DNA from: Dehalococcoidia bacterium UBA1141
GTDB taxonomy: Bacteria > Chloroflexota > Dehalococcoidia > Lucifugimonadales > UBA3495
Assembly (NCBI GenBank): GCA_002311385.1
Contig: DCAE01000047.1
Coordinates: 52,689 to 116,688, forward strand
DNA length: 64,000 bases
Direction: 5' to 3'
Shown here: piece after piece, positions 18,299 to 26,935 of the stretch
Layout: the number at the start of each line of letters is the position of its first letter
Numbering within the stretch: position 1 is the first letter of the stretch
Translations under genes and position numbers: made by a program
The notes under the pieces: generated by a model
The model's input: only the letters and a program-made list of their open reading frames with translations
Database searches by the model: none
What the model was told of the DNA's origin: nothing

Positions 18299-18682
18299 TT
18301 ATGAGGCTAGGGGAATTATCTCCCCATAGCGCTCCCGCATCTTCATGAACAAATCGTGCCTGGGCTGGTTGTTTTCGGGTTTGTCCGATTTCCTGAGATA
18401 AACCCGGAACACCGGTTGGTCCTCGTCGTCCACCATCCACAAGGAGTAGCTGGGTTGGCCCTCCTGGTTCATGGTGAAGACGAATTTGGCTTGTTTAACC
18501 TGGTCCATCTTCACGTGGAGGTGGGTACCGCCGTGAGCCAGGAAAGTGACGATTTTCCCATCGTCGGTAAACCGCAGATCCTCAAACATTGTGTAAACCT
18601 CTGCGGTGGACACGCCATTGCCCAGCATCAACACAACCTCGGCAAAGCCTGGTTGGCAATCTTCAAGAATCTGACGTAACAT
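18299..18682 (-). CDS. Uncharacterised protein with weak resemblance to ChuX/HutX heme-binding fold
   Basis: Start chosen at ATG 18682, preceded by TAGGAGG at 7 bases, giving 127 residues. The C-terminal half (THLHVKMDQVKQAKFVF, then PSYSLWMVDDEDQPVFRVYL) has the strand order and spacing of the HemS/ChuX/HutX heme-utilisation fold, but I see no certain heme ligand, so the assignment is tentative. No hydrophobic leader is present. The gene lies just upstream of the cobalamin operon on the same strand, 74 bases before cbiA, and could be co-transcribed with it. Confidence 0.6.
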   Translation of the reverse strand: MLRQILEDCQPGFAEVVLMLGNGVSTAEVYTMFEDLRFTDDGKIVTFLAHGGTHLHVKMDQVKQAKFVFTMNQEGQPSYSLWMVDDEDQPVFRVYLRKSDKPENNQPRHDLFMKMRERYGEIIPLAS

Positions 18683-18693
18683 TGGGCCTCCTA

Positions 18694-18728
18694 AAAACAA
18701 AAAAACCTGGCATCCCGGCCAGGCTTTC
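18694..18728 (-). terminator. Intrinsic terminator between a 56-codon ORF and the 18299-18682 gene
   Basis: Read leftward, the stem CCTGGC / GCCAGG with loop CGGGAT (18706-18723) is followed by seven T and, after a G, five more. It ends a few bases before the AGGAGG of the next gene. It may end the small upstream ORF or act as an attenuator of the downstream gene. Confidence 0.75.
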
Positions 18729-18771
18729 CCTTGATACCCCAACTACGCGGGACCAGCTTCGGGTTATCTTG

Positions 18772-18942
18772 TTATTTTAACGGCCCCAAACGATGTAATC
18801 TGCGTCCGTCTGGAGTGACGTTTATTGTATGGCCCACCTGTAATAGCGTCAACTTGAAGCTGCCCTGGAAAACATACAGCGGCAGCGCACCTGAAGCTTG
18901 TAGGTTCTGGTTGACAAGAGTCTTTGGTACGTTTAATTTCAT
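18772..18942 (-). CDS. Putative 56-residue small protein
   Basis: An ATG-initiated frame (MKLNVPKTLVNQ, then a hydrophobic-rich middle LPLYVFQGSFKLTLLQVG) that I do not recognise. Support is contextual: a TATAAT box lies about 45 bases upstream on the same strand at 18988-18993, and an intrinsic terminator follows the stop within 70 bases. No Shine-Dalgarno sequence is seen. It occupies most of the otherwise empty 18683-19018 stretch between divergent genes. Confidence 0.4.
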   Translation of the reverse strand: MKLNVPKTLVNQNLQASGALPLYVFQGSFKLTLLQVGHTINVTPDGRRLHRLGPLK

Positions 18943-18987
18943 GATTGTCGCTCTAGTCTGGAACCTGGATTTGCCGCGACCTGGCGG

Positions 18988-18993
18988 ATTATA
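18988..18993 (-). promoter_or_regulatory. Putative -10 box of the 56-codon ORF
   Basis: A perfect TATAAT on the leftward strand, with no convincing -35 element at the expected distance. It could drive the small ORF at 18772-18942. Confidence 0.35.
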
Positions 18994-19018
18994 CAAACTA
19001 AGATTACGGAGAGAAACG

Positions 19019-19399
19019 ATGCCGACTTACACCTACGACCACATCCACCTTCGCAGCCTGGAACCTTTGGAGACGGCCCAATATTTCCACAAGATGTTCG
19101 GCGCCAAGATTATGGAGACGGTCCAGTCTGATGGTCAGCCCAGGGTCGATATCGACGTCAACGGGCTGATTATCTTCATAGCGAAGGCTGGTACTGACAC
19201 GCCGCCAAGCCTGAAAGACCCGCATCTGGGGTTGGACCATTTTGGATTTCGGGTGGACAACTTGGATGAAGCAGTGAAAGAACTCAAAGAAAGGGGAGCG
19301 GAGTTCGCTGTCGAGCCCTACCAACTCAGACCTGATTTGAAGATTGCCTTCGTGCGGGCTCCGGGGGATGTTCGCATCGAATTGCTAGAGCGGTCGTAA
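19019..19399 (+). CDS. VOC-superfamily (glyoxalase/dioxygenase-like) metalloprotein
   Basis: Start chosen at ATG 19019 after GGAGAG, giving 126 residues; a longer upstream reading is non-coding. The single VOC domain has paired beta-alpha-beta-beta-beta units. Likely metal ligands are the His in YDHIHLRSLEP, the His in GLDHFGFRV and a Glu in VRIELLE at the C-terminus. Such small proteins include glyoxalase I, methylmalonyl-CoA epimerase and resistance proteins; the sequence does not decide among them. It is a single rightward gene in a leftward neighbourhood. Confidence 0.85.
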   Translation: MPTYTYDHIHLRSLEPLETAQYFHKMFGAKIMETVQSDGQPRVDIDVNGLIIFIAKAGTDTPPSLKDPHLGLDHFGFRVDNLDEAVKELKERGAEFAVEPYQLRPDLKIAFVRAPGDVRIELLERS

Positions 19400-19464
19400 G
19401 GGGCGATAGACGCCTGAACCACTTACGAAAGAGGCGCTTTTATCAGTCTTAGAGACCGGCTTTC

Positions 19465-19671
19465 CTAATAGTTATGATGGCGGCGGAAGCGGGCCATCCA
19501 GAAATACATGCCGGTGGCGAACATGACGATTCCTGAAACCAGTGAGAGGTAGCCTACGAGTTTTACCAAGAATTCTCCCACCGGTGTGAGGAGAACTAGG
19601 CCAATCACAATCAACATTACCCCAAAAACTATGGGCGTTTTGGCGCTGGACATATTAATCTTAAAACGCAT
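19465..19671 (-). CDS. Small two-helix membrane protein, uncharacterised
   Basis: A 68-residue protein with two hydrophobic segments (PIVFGVMLIVIGLVLLTPVG, and a second around LVSGIVMFATGMYFW) joined by a short loop, and a basic C-terminus (ARFRRHHNY). I do not recognise the family. It lies 42 bases downstream of the metallo-beta-lactamase-fold gene on the same strand and may share its transcript. Confidence 0.6.
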   Translation of the reverse strand: MRFKINMSSAKTPIVFGVMLIVIGLVLLTPVGEFLVKLVGYLSLVSGIVMFATGMYFWMARFRRHHNY

Positions 19672-19712
19672 TTTTCACCGCCATCCGGTCGTGATAAAAA
19701 GCAACACCCAAG

Positions 19713-20543
19713 TCATGAGGCCGAATAATATGACGCGGAGTTTTCAACAACCCGCTTTTCTTCAGTGAGCTTGGCCAGGTGGGTTCGGACGTTGCGGGCG
19801 GCTGCTTCCCTAAGGTTTTTTCGTAGATTACGGGGGTAAACCCGGCCCACGATTTCGTCAACCGCTTTGGCCCCTGCTTCCACCGCCGCGATAACCTGCT
19901 CTTCCCTCTGCTGGCGGTGTCCTATATACCATTGGAGGCGCTGAGTAGCGTTTTGGATTATTTGCCCATGACCTGGGCAGATTAGGTCGGGCCGCTGCCG
20001 GGCCATCAAATCCAAGGAACTCATATATTGCTTAAGGTTGCGCACACTGGACGAGGAGTTGCCCAGGATGGTATCGCCGCTGAATAGGACCCGGCCTTTC
20101 GCCATGTAATAGGCAACGTGGTCGTCCTCATGGCCGGGAGTGAACAAGACCCTGAAAATATTGCCTCCACCCGTGGCGACGGTCTCCCTGGAACCCAACT
20201 TCTGGACGCAACCAGCACCAAGACGTTGGGTTAGCAACGGCTCCAATTTGGGATGGCAACGAACGGGGCAGTCCAACACCTGTTGCAACCGGTCCAAGCC
20301 GCCGATGTGGTCCCCGTGGCCGTGGGTGATTAGTATTGAAGATATGCGGGGTTTGCCCAATTCGGCGTGGTAGTCCAAGATTTGCTTAGTCCAAGCACGG
20401 TACGGCTCTCCGGTATCGACAATGACCATGTTGTCGTTGGGGTCGCCCACGAAATATATCTGGGTCCCGCCGGGGTGCATGGCCCCAAATGTGCTCTGGT
20501 CTTCCACAATGTGGGTGCTATAAATATGCTCGGCGATTTGCAT
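19713..20543 (-). CDS. Metallo-beta-lactamase-fold hydrolase (glyoxalase II-like)
   Basis: Start chosen at ATG 20543, seven bases after GAGGGA; a TTG further upstream is less likely. The 276-residue protein has the di-metal motif THGHGDHIGG, then HEDDHVAYY and SGDTILGNSS, with a final His in LICPGHGQII. This is the glyoxalase II / RNase Z-like hydrolase fold. The C-terminal 70 residues form a helical cap common in the LACTB2-like subgroup, so a nuclease or thioesterase role is possible. It is leftward with a small membrane protein gene downstream. Confidence 0.88.
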   Translation of the reverse strand: MQIAEHIYSTHIVEDQSTFGAMHPGGTQIYFVGDPNDNMVIVDTGEPYRAWTKQILDYHAELGKPRISSILITHGHGDHIGGLDRLQQVLDCPVRCHPKLEPLLTQRLGAGCVQKLGSRETVATGGGNIFRVLFTPGHEDDHVAYYMAKGRVLFSGDTILGNSSSSVRNLKQYMSSLDLMARQRPDLICPGHGQIIQNATQRLQWYIGHRQQREEQVIAAVEAGAKAVDEIVGRVYPRNLRKNLREAAARNVRTHLAKLTEEKRVVENSASYYSAS

Positions 20544-20698
20544 CTTATCCCTCGGCAGGCGATTATCCCCGACCTCCGTCGTTAGCAACTAGGCTAAAAC
20601 CCGGTTATTTGCGATGTTAGACGGGGGCTACCGATACGTCAATCCCTGGGATAACGCTGTGGTATGATGCGCCAATCTCACGCCTATGGTGAAAGCAA

Positions 20699-23032
20699 AT
20701 GACGACTAAAGAGGACCTATCCGGGGCGTTGCCCGATGTGACCAGCACTTATCACTTTGCAGGCTTGGGCACGCCGGTGGAGATATACCGGGACACTTTC
20801 GGGGTTCCTCATATCCGGGCTGGCAGCGAAAAGGACGCTTTTTTCACCCAAGGATTCGTCACCGCCCAAGACCGCTTGTGGCACATGGAGTATGACCGTC
20901 GTCGCGGCTCCGGACGCTGGGCAGAAGTTGTAGGCGTAACAGGATTGGCTCAGGACAAACTTATGAGACGGTTCCGGCTGGCGGCGGCTGCCAAGGCTGA
21001 CTATCAGGCTGTCGGTCCACAAACAAAGGTGATGTTTGACGCCTACGCTGCCGGTGTTAACGCATTTATCGATAACTCTGGCACTCTACCCGTCGAGTAC
21101 GGGATTACTGGTTTGAAACCGGAGCCATGGCTGCCCTGGGACGGCTTGATTGCCTACAAAGTGCGGCACATATTTATGGGCGTTTTTGAGTCCAAGCTCT
21201 GGCGGGCCCGCTTGGTGCGCGAGTTGGGACCGGAGAAGGCAGCTAGGCTGTTTCCCGGCTACCAGCCGGGCCATCTGTTGATCCTGCCGCCGGGAGCCGT
21301 CCATTCCGGGCCATTGGATTACGGGCTGGATGAATTGTGCCAGGGCGCAGCCGCGCTGAACTACTTGACTGACACTGATGGCGGAAGCAACAGTTGGGTC
21401 CTTTCCGGAGACCGGACCGCCACTGGAAAGCCCATTTTGGCTGGAGATTCCCACCGGGCGTTGGACACTCCCAACGCCTACTACCAGAATCACCTATCTT
21501 GCCCGGAGTTCGACGTTACCGGTCTGTCTTTCCCTGGCGTACCTGCTTTTCCCCACTTCGGCCACAACGAATGGGTGGCTTGGTCGGTGACCCATACCTC
21601 GGCCGACTACCAAGACCTTTATATCGAGCGGTTCAACCCCGACCAATCCGGTTCATACCTTTACCAAGATGAATGGAAACCGGCAGAGGTTTTTCATGAA
21701 AAGATAGGCGTAAAGGCCGGCCAGGATGTAGATTTGGACGTTTGGGTAACCCACCACGGACCGCTCATATCCGGCAGTCCGGAACAGGGCGCAGGGTTAT
21801 CTTTCAAGTACATCGCCACTGACCAGCCGTCAGCTTGGGCGGACATCTTGTGGCAGATGCTGCGGTCCAAAGACGCAGAACAATTGGTCGAGTCCCAGAG
21901 GGATTGGGTAGATCCGTGCAACAATTTCCTGCTGGCCGATGTCCACGGCAATTCCGGATATCTTTGCCGGGGGCGAATACCCGTCCGCTCACGAGCCAAC
22001 GCATGGCTGCCGGTGCCGGGGTGGACCGGCGAGCATGAGTGGCAAGGCCAGATTCCCTTTGAAGAGCTGCCTAGGTCAATGAACCCCAATGAAGGCTACA
22101 TCGCCACTGCCAACAACCGCCCGGTCGGTGACGATTATCCCTATTACATCGGGGTTGACTTCGTACCCGAATTTCGTGCCAAGCGGGTCACCGAAGGCCT
22201 GCTTTCATTGAGTAAGCCGAATATGCCAAATGCCTCGGACATGGCTGTGGTTCACGGGCAGAAGGTTTCCATAACTGCCGAAACGTACATCGAATTGCTC
22301 AAGAGCGTGGAGCCACAAGACGAGATGTCAGCCGAGGCCAAAGAAAGGCTTCTCGGTTGGTCAGGTTCGATGGACCTCAATCTGGTGGAACCCACGATTT
22401 GCAGCGCTTGCCGGGACCAAATGTTAAAAGAGATATTCCAACAGAACCTGACCCCGAAATTGGCAGAGGACGCATGCAGGCCAGCCAACCGTGGAACATC
22501 CACTTTTGTGAATAGGATGAAAGCGCAAATGGCGGCCATGATTCAATCCGACGACCGAACGCTACTCCCGCCGGGGGAAGACTGGGCGTCGATGATGGCC
22601 CGCGGACTTAGCAAAGGGGTAGAGGCCCTATCCGCCTTATTGGGACCGGACATGAGCCAATGGCGCTGGGAGAGGGTCCACCAAGCGCGTCCCAAGCACC
22701 CGCTTTCGGTATCGAAGCCCGAACTTTCCCCGTTCTTGGACCCACCGGCCATTCCCTCTGGCGGAGACTGGGACACCCCGCTAGCTGGCGCATATTCCGC
22801 AGCGAACCCGGCCACCATTACCACCCTTTCAGTCGCTCGATACTCATACGACTTGGCCGACTGGGATGATTCTTTGTGGGTGGTGCCTTTGGGCAGTTCA
22901 GGGCATCCGGGGAGTAAGCACTACCATGACCAGTCGGCCGCTTGGAGCCAAGTGCAGATGGTGCCCATGGTTTATTCCTGGGAGCGCATCATTGCCGAAA
23001 GCGAGACTCAACAAAGGCTGGAGCCAGCTTAA
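20699..23032 (+). CDS. Penicillin acylase-family N-terminal nucleophile hydrolase
   Basis: A 777-residue proenzyme of the penicillin G acylase / acyl-homoserine lactone acylase family, which splits amide bonds. Autocleavage should occur before Ser230 in the DGGSNSWVLSGDRT motif, giving an alpha chain of about 229 and a beta chain of about 547 residues. Other family blocks are PVEIYRDTFGVPHIRA near the start, AGDSHRALDTP after the nucleophile and ATANNRPVGDDYPYY. No signal peptide is seen, unlike many periplasmic members. It is a single rightward gene. Natural substrates cannot be told from sequence. Confidence 0.92.
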   Translation: MTTKEDLSGALPDVTSTYHFAGLGTPVEIYRDTFGVPHIRAGSEKDAFFTQGFVTAQDRLWHMEYDRRRGSGRWAEVVGVTGLAQDKLMRRFRLAAAAKADYQAVGPQTKVMFDAYAAGVNAFIDNSGTLPVEYGITGLKPEPWLPWDGLIAYKVRHIFMGVFESKLWRARLVRELGPEKAARLFPGYQPGHLLILPPGAVHSGPLDYGLDELCQGAAALNYLTDTDGGSNSWVLSGDRTATGKPILAGDSHRALDTPNAYYQNHLSCPEFDVTGLSFPGVPAFPHFGHNEWVAWSVTHTSADYQDLYIERFNPDQSGSYLYQDEWKPAEVFHEKIGVKAGQDVDLDVWVTHHGPLISGSPEQGAGLSFKYIATDQPSAWADILWQMLRSKDAEQLVESQRDWVDPCNNFLLADVHGNSGYLCRGRIPVRSRANAWLPVPGWTGEHEWQGQIPFEELPRSMNPNEGYIATANNRPVGDDYPYYIGVDFVPEFRAKRVTEGLLSLSKPNMPNASDMAVVHGQKVSITAETYIELLKSVEPQDEMSAEAKERLLGWSGSMDLNLVEPTICSACRDQMLKEIFQQNLTPKLAEDACRPANRGTSTFVNRMKAQMAAMIQSDDRTLLPPGEDWASMMARGLSKGVEALSALLGPDMSQWRWERVHQARPKHPLSVSKPELSPFLDPPAIPSGGDWDTPLAGAYSAANPATITTLSVARYSYDLADWDDSLWVVPLGSSGHPGSKHYHDQSAAWSQVQMVPMVYSWERIIAESETQQRLEPA

Positions 23033-23050
23033 TCTGATCAGCATCCAACA

Positions 23051-23296
23051 TCAGGCGACGACTCCCGGGCTGGCTGCTAGGTTTTCAGCACGGTAGCGTT
23101 TGTAGAAGCGCTGGAGGGCCACCAGGGACCATAACCCTTCGATCACCGTTATAGGGTAGGCCTCCACCAGGCCGCTGTAAGCGGAAGTCGCCGCCGAAGC
23201 GACGGCGAAAATCAGCACCATCCATTTGGAGGTACCCTCCCGCCAGTATGCGAGGAACATGATTCCCACTGCCAGTGAGCCAAATACCGTTAACAT
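23051..23296 (-). CDS. Small membrane protein, uncharacterised
   Basis: An 81-residue protein with two or three hydrophobic helices (SLAVGIMFLAYW, WMVLIFAVASAAT, VIEGLWSLVALQ) and a basic C-terminal region. The pattern EAYPITVIEGLWSLVAL resembles small inner-membrane proteins of the CBU_0592 kind, a tentative likeness. It converges with the penicillin acylase gene and has no clear partner. Confidence 0.6.
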   Translation of the reverse strand: MLTVFGSLAVGIMFLAYWREGTSKWMVLIFAVASAATSAYSGLVEAYPITVIEGLWSLVALQRFYKRYRAENLAASPGVVA

Positions 23297-23413
23297 GATC
23301 CTCTCCGTTTTATAGACGGCCAGGTGACCAAAATTCTCCCTGCCATTGCCAGCGCCTCTATTGGGAGATTAGCGACTTAACTCACCGGAACCAAGCCGGT
23401 GAGCATCTATGGC

Positions 23414-23887
23414 CTAACCGGCTGAGAGATGCTCACCCAACAGGTCCAGGGCCGCTTGTGCAGAAGCCCGCTTGGTGGCATCCCGGTCCCCTTCCACATG
23501 AATCTCGATGGCCCTGTCTACCCCTCCTTTTATCGCCAGACCAACGTAAAAGGTTCCTATTGGGTATTTCGAGCGTCCTTGAGATGGGCCGGTAACTCCA
23601 GTGACGGAAACTGCATAATCGGTGTCGGTCAGTTCCCGAACGCCCTTGGCCATGGCGATTGCCATCTCTTCGCTGACGCTACCGTAGGTGTCGTAAAGCT
23701 CATCGGACACGCCAAGAATCTTCTGCTTGAGCCCGCCGGTATAGGCGATGACTCCCCCCGGAAAAAACTTGGATGCTCCGGGCACGGTGCCCAGCATGTA
23801 ACCAATGAGCCCGCATGTGTCAGCCTCGGCCACGGAAACTGTCTGCTCCCGTTCCAGCAGTATGCCAGCCAACTCATTTACGTCCAT
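23414..23887 (-). CDS. CinA C-terminal/PncC-like nicotinamide-nucleotide amidase homologue with altered active-site motif
   Basis: A 157-residue stand-alone CinA C-terminal domain; the family deamidates nicotinamide mononucleotide in pyridine-nucleotide recycling. The fold is clear (GTVPGASKFFPGGVIAYTGG, then AVSVTGVTGPSQG). However, the usual signature ESCTGG is here EADTCG (SVAEADTCGLIGY), so the serine normally in that motif is Ala and the cysteine is shifted. The protein may be inactive on NMN or have changed chemistry. It is leftward, between a small membrane protein and tlyA. Confidence 0.85.
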   Translation of the reverse strand: MDVNELAGILLEREQTVSVAEADTCGLIGYMLGTVPGASKFFPGGVIAYTGGLKQKILGVSDELYDTYGSVSEEMAIAMAKGVRELTDTDYAVSVTGVTGPSQGRSKYPIGTFYVGLAIKGGVDRAIEIHVEGDRDATKRASAQAALDLLGEHLSAG

Positions 23888-23994
23888 GTCACACTCCTTT
23901 TTTACCCAGTCTTTAGATAATCTATTCCGGTGGCCGGTTCCGATCGAAGGGTCAGGGATTACGTAATCTTTCTAAAGTAGAAGCTAATTCTTGG

Positions 23995-24771
23995 TCACGC
24001 CTTTTGAACCAGGAGGAAAAATTCCTTGTTTCCGGCGTCGCCCAAGATTGGCGAAGCGCACAGGTTGCGCAACCTCAGGCCGCCGGCTACGACCCAAGTT
24101 ATAGTCTTGGCCAGAACCCGGGCGTGGACCTGTGGGTCCTTGATAACGCCTCCCCTGCCAACATCCTGCTTGACCGCTTCAAACTGGGGCTTTACCAAGG
24201 CGACCAAACAACCACCATCTTTCAGGTGCGCTACGGCTTGGGGTATCACCAACTTGAGGGATATGAAGGACACGTCGATAGTGACCAGGCCGACCGATTC
24301 CGGCAGTTCAAATGGGTACCTCGCATTAAGCTTTTCCATGACCACCACTCTGGCATCCTGCCGAAGGCGATAATCAAGCTGCCCGTGCCCAACATCCAAG
24401 GCAAATACTTTCCGCGCGCCCCGCTGCAGCAAACAATCGGTGAATCCGCCGGTGGATGCGCCCAGGTCCAAAGCAACCATCCCATTCGGCGAAATCCCGA
24501 ACTGGTCCAATGCATGGGCCAATTTCAATCCGCCCCGGCCCACGTAGGGGAGACGCCCGCGCACTTCCAACTCTGCCTTTGCGGTCAACAAGGAACTGGC
24601 CTTGGCGACTCGGCCGGAAGAGGTGAAAACTAGGCCCTCCATGATGAGCGTCTGAGCTTGTTCCCGGCTTTCAGCCAATCCTTTCGAAACCAACAACATG
24701 TCTGCTCGTTGCCTGGCGATTTTGGGTGAGCCTTTAGCCTTGGATTGTTTTTCCGCTCTTTCTGGACACAT
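23995..24771 (-). CDS. tlyA: TlyA-type S4-FtsJ RNA 2'-O-methyltransferase
   Basis: A 258-residue protein with an N-terminal S4 RNA-binding domain (about residues 22-82, QRADMLLVSKGLAESREQA) and a Rossmann methyltransferase domain. The SAM loop is VALDLGASTGGFTDCLLQRG; VTIDVSFISLK and ALVKPQFE supply catalytic-block residues. TlyA proteins 2'-O-methylate rRNA; in mycobacteria both 16S and 23S rRNA are targets and the modification confers capreomycin sensitivity. Hemolysin is an older name. Single leftward gene of normal length. Confidence 0.93.
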   Translation of the reverse strand: MCPERAEKQSKAKGSPKIARQRADMLLVSKGLAESREQAQTLIMEGLVFTSSGRVAKASSLLTAKAELEVRGRLPYVGRGGLKLAHALDQFGISPNGMVALDLGASTGGFTDCLLQRGARKVFALDVGHGQLDYRLRQDARVVVMEKLNARYPFELPESVGLVTIDVSFISLKLVIPQAVAHLKDGGCLVALVKPQFEAVKQDVGRGGVIKDPQVHARVLAKTITWVVAGGLRLRNLCASPILGDAGNKEFFLLVQKA

Positions 24772-24970
24772 AAGCAGCCCCTATTCTACATGCCGTCCGG
24801 CTGTATCGGGGTAATGTTTATCTCAAGTATCCTCAGGGAACGAAAACCCTCCGGCGCAAAATGGCAGGCGGTGCCACGCAACGGAGGAACATTTAATTGG
24901 GGACGGCTAGTTGGGGAAGGCCTGTTCTAGGAAACACGGCTTGGAACGAAAGAACCCGGCAGGAGTATTC

Positions 24971-25759
24971 CTACTTTCCTATGAAACTGGGGCGGCGCTT
25001 CTCTAGGAACGCCCGGTAGCCCTCTCGATAATCCTGAGTGTCGAACTGGGTCAAGGGCAGAATGGCTTCTTCCGGCGTCAAATCACCAAGAGATGGCTTG
25101 GCTAGAACTTGGCCCATGGTCTGCTTGTTCACCTTGTGAGACAAGGGAGCAAGGTTAGCAATCTCGTTGGCCAGGCGGTAGGTATAGTCCTTGAGTTCGG
25201 CTTTGGGCAGTACCTGGTTCACCAAACCGATTCGCAAGGCCTCCTCGGTGGTCAGCAACCTGCCCGAGAGCAGGATGTACATAGCGTTGCCTTTACCCAC
25301 AAGGTTGACCAACCCTTTCATCTCCTGATGGCCGACCGTGATGCCAAGACGGGCCACCGGTATGCCGAATCGGCTCCCTTCCGAGGCAATCCGTAGGTCG
25401 GTGGCGATGGCCAGTTCGCAGCCGCCGCCCACCGCAAAACCGTCAATCATCGAAATCGTGGGAGTGGCCATGGAGTCAAGTCGCAAAAGCAGCCCGTTCA
25501 CGGCGTCGTTGTACAGGGCCCCTTTTTGGGAGTCTGACCGATATTTTTGGAAATCTGTAATGTCGGCCCCCGCCGAAAATGCCTCGTCACCAGCCCCGGC
25601 AAAAACTATAGTGCGGATGTCTTGGTCAGAGTCCAGGTCGGCCAGAGTTGAGGCAAGCTCCCTCCACATACCATAGCTAATGGCATTACGCCGGTCCGGG
25701 CGGTTAAATATGATGGTGGCTAGTGGGGCTTCGTGTTGGACAAGAATGTAGTCAGACAT
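24971..25759 (-). CDS. Enoyl-CoA hydratase/isomerase family protein
   Basis: A 262-residue crotonase-fold enzyme. Oxyanion-hole segments are FAGAGDEAFSAGADITDF and MIDGFAVGGGCELAIATD. A Glu usually seen in the second half is plausible around AILPLTQFDTQDYREG, but position-by-position assignment is not possible by eye. The C-terminal FLEKRRPSF is typical. Members hydrate or isomerise unsaturated acyl-CoA in fatty or aromatic acid breakdown. It lies about 190 bases downstream of the ABC permeases on the same strand, probably separate. Confidence 0.9.
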   Translation of the reverse strand: MSDYILVQHEAPLATIIFNRPDRRNAISYGMWRELASTLADLDSDQDIRTIVFAGAGDEAFSAGADITDFQKYRSDSQKGALYNDAVNGLLLRLDSMATPTISMIDGFAVGGGCELAIATDLRIASEGSRFGIPVARLGITVGHQEMKGLVNLVGKGNAMYILLSGRLLTTEEALRIGLVNQVLPKAELKDYTYRLANEIANLAPLSHKVNKQTMGQVLAKPSLGDLTPEEAILPLTQFDTQDYREGYRAFLEKRRPSFIGK

Positions 25760-25950
25760 GAGTTAAACCTTTGATTCAAGCCGCTTTGGGCGAAATGCGC
25801 AGGGGAATGCAGCTGCCGGTTTTACCTAAAATGTCAGGTAGACAGATGTTCGCGTATGTTTCAAGTCAGGCAGGGCCGCAGCACTACCGGTAATTTTTAT
25901 AGCATAATCCAAAGGCCAACCGCGATTAATCTCTGGCCTCTATGTGTTGG

Positions 25951-26874
25951 TTATCGGCCTCGCAGACGGGGGTCCAACACGTCTCGGAGCGCATCGCCCA
26001 AGAAGTTGACCGAGAACACCACCACGCCGATGGCTATCAGTGGCGGAATTGGCAGCCAAGCCTGGGTGTCGATGAATTTTCTGCCCAACTGAATCATGCC
26101 ACCCCATGTTGCCACGTCGGGGGGAATTCCAACGCCCAAGAAGCTTAAGGCCGCTTCTACGACGATGGCAAATCCCAAACTGATTGTAATAAGCACGATA
26201 TAGGTGGCCATCACGTTGGGCAGCATATGACGCAGTACGATGCGAGTCGATGTGCCACCGATGGCCCTAGCGGCTAAGACGTAATCCAGTTCCTTGATGC
26301 TCAGCGCCTGGGATCGTACCACTCTGGTAGCGCCCGGCAGCAATATTGCGATAAGAGCGATTATGACGTTGCGGTCGGATGCGCCCAAGGCAGCCATCAG
26401 GCCCAGTGCCAAGATGATTGGCGGAAAGCCCATGAGTGCGTCAACAACTCGTTGCACCAGCAAATCGGCGATACCGCCAGCGTAGGCACTGGATATGCCA
26501 ATAAGAGTGCCGGCTGTGATGCCAATCAAGACACTCACCAAGCCAACTTTCATAGATATCCAAGCACCAAACATGAGTCGGCTCAGGGTATCTCGACCCA
26601 GTTGGTCGGTACCCAAAAACAGGTTGCCGCCAGGGCCCAAGAACTTGGCGCCCACTCCCACTTCATCCGGATCGTTCGGAGCTATCCCCGCATATCGGGT
26701 TAGCAGCCCGATCGCGATGACGGCAAACAGGACTATTGCGCCCGTCGCGCCCATGGGCTTACGCCGAGCGAAAGACCAAAACCCGGATAAGATGCTACCT
26801 GCACCCCACGGGTTGGCTTCTTGGCGAACCGTTAATTCAACTTCGGCCGTATTTTGGTTCCCGAACACTTGCAT
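25951..26874 (-). CDS. ABC transporter permease, DppC/OppC type
   Basis: A 307-residue inner-membrane permease of the peptide/nickel importer class. The N-terminal cytoplasmic stretch precedes an OppC-like first helix (KPMGATGAIVLFAVIAIG). The coupling-helix region reads ALSIKELDYVLAARAIGGTS, which contacts the ATPase, followed by RHMLPNVMATYIVL. It pairs with the DppB-type permease 61 bases upstream. No ATPase gene follows; the next gene is an enoyl-CoA hydratase, so the energising subunits must be encoded elsewhere. Confidence 0.93.
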   Translation of the reverse strand: MQVFGNQNTAEVELTVRQEANPWGAGSILSGFWSFARRKPMGATGAIVLFAVIAIGLLTRYAGIAPNDPDEVGVGAKFLGPGGNLFLGTDQLGRDTLSRLMFGAWISMKVGLVSVLIGITAGTLIGISSAYAGGIADLLVQRVVDALMGFPPIILALGLMAALGASDRNVIIALIAILLPGATRVVRSQALSIKELDYVLAARAIGGTSTRIVLRHMLPNVMATYIVLITISLGFAIVVEAALSFLGVGIPPDVATWGGMIQLGRKFIDTQAWLPIPPLIAIGVVVFSVNFLGDALRDVLDPRLRGR

Positions 26875-26935
26875 GGCCCCTAACCTCTACAAAAGCGCCC
26901 TACATTGACAACTGTTAGTTTTGGCCACTGATGAG

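Noticed and set aside
18225..19018. Cobalamin riboswitch upstream of the B12 operon
   Set aside because: No GCCACTG B12 box or matching conserved arrangement was found in the leader regions.
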